6,420 nt of DNA, taken from Acetobacteraceae bacterium (GTDB lineage Bacteria; Pseudomonadota; Alphaproteobacteria; Acetobacterales; Acetobacteraceae). Below the pieces are notes generated by a model. That model saw only the letters and a list, made by a program, of their open reading frames with translations. It made no database searches and was not told the DNA's origin. This document shows positions 6,236 through 6,420 of the stretch, piece after piece (within the stretch, counting starts at the first letter, position 1; each line of letters opens with the position of its first letter). The position numbers and the translations under genes were made by a program. The stretch spans positions 1 through 6,420 of the forward strand of contig DAICYU010000252.1 in NCBI GenBank assembly GCA_027311485.1, in the 5' to 3' direction.

Positions 6236-6420
6236 CTACTCCCGCACGTCGGCGATGGTGTGCGCCGGCCCGGCTGGCCGCCGTGCCGCATCCAGCGCGT
6301 ACAATACCATCAGGACACCGCCCGCGACGGCCGAGGCGTACAGCCAGCCCAGGCTGATCTGCAGCGCCGGAGACGCCAGCATCTTGTTCAGCAGCACCAG
6401 CTTGAAGCCGACCCAGGCCA
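6236..6420 (-). CDS. dctQ: TRAP transporter small permease (DctQ family), C-terminal 60 residues only
   Basis: Only the 3' end is in the window, and the reading frame enters from the right edge. It encodes AWVGFKLVLLNKMLASPALQ followed by ISLGWLYASAVAGGVLMVLY, then a short Arg/Ala-rich tail ending ADVRE and a TAG stop at 6238-6236. The pattern 'SPAL.I..GW.Y....GG.LM.L' is the characteristic last helix of DctQ small permeases, the four-helix membrane partner of DctM. Its place immediately before dctM is the standard TRAP order and confirms the call. The frame was read by hand from the sequence. Confidence 0.9.
   Translation of the reverse strand, partial: AWVGFKLVLLNKMLASPALQISLGWLYASAVAGGVLMVLYALDAARRPAGPAHTIADVRE
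6239..6243 (-). promoter_or_regulatory. Shine-Dalgarno of dctM within the end of dctQ
   Basis: On the minus strand GGGAG lies in the final codons of dctQ just before and touching its TAG stop, 9 nt before ATG 6229. This supports the 6229 start over 6223 and suggests the two permease subunits are translated in a coupled way. Confidence 0.65.

Overview
This is a GC-rich window with ordinary bacterial gene density. Protein style suggests an alphaproteobacterium, possibly of the Acetobacteraceae/Rhodospirillales type. The pointers are a delta' subunit with no zinc-cysteine cluster, a TRAP transporter, and short Ala/Arg/Gly-rich linkers. The lineage is an inference from style; there is no rRNA or other marker to fix it.

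Left part (1-923): the 5' portion of holB (DNA polymerase III delta' subunit) runs leftward off the window edge. A 210-bp spacer separates it from a divergent gene. The spacer carries a 16-bp tandem repeat and a small palindrome, and I see no convincing promoter in it.

Middle (924-2138): a rightward gene encodes a membrane-anchored endonuclease/exonuclease/phosphatase (EEP) family protein. It converges on the leftward cluster across about 100 bp. That gap holds a 12-bp GC palindrome, a small hairpin, and part of a 24-bp tandem duplication that copies the stop codon of the facing gene.

Right part (2136-6420): five genes lie head to tail on the minus strand. In transcription order they are the end of a TRAP small permease (dctQ type), a complete TRAP large permease (dctM type), an MFS transporter resembling monocarboxylate/oxalate-formate type carriers, a 96-residue muconolactone-isomerase-like protein, and a 399-residue protein with a single C-terminal membrane anchor that looks like the RMD1/DUF155 family. 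Gaps are 6, 60, 10 and 22 nt, so this is probably one transcription unit. Its head, perhaps with the TRAP solute-binding protein, lies beyond the right edge. Two carboxylate-type transporters beside an isomerase-like enzyme suggest uptake and processing of an organic or aromatic acid, but no substrate can be read from the sequence. The RMD1-like protein is the least explained member.

I found no RNA genes, CRISPR arrays, insertion sequences or phage genes. The window looks like ordinary chromosome with one moderately unusual operon.
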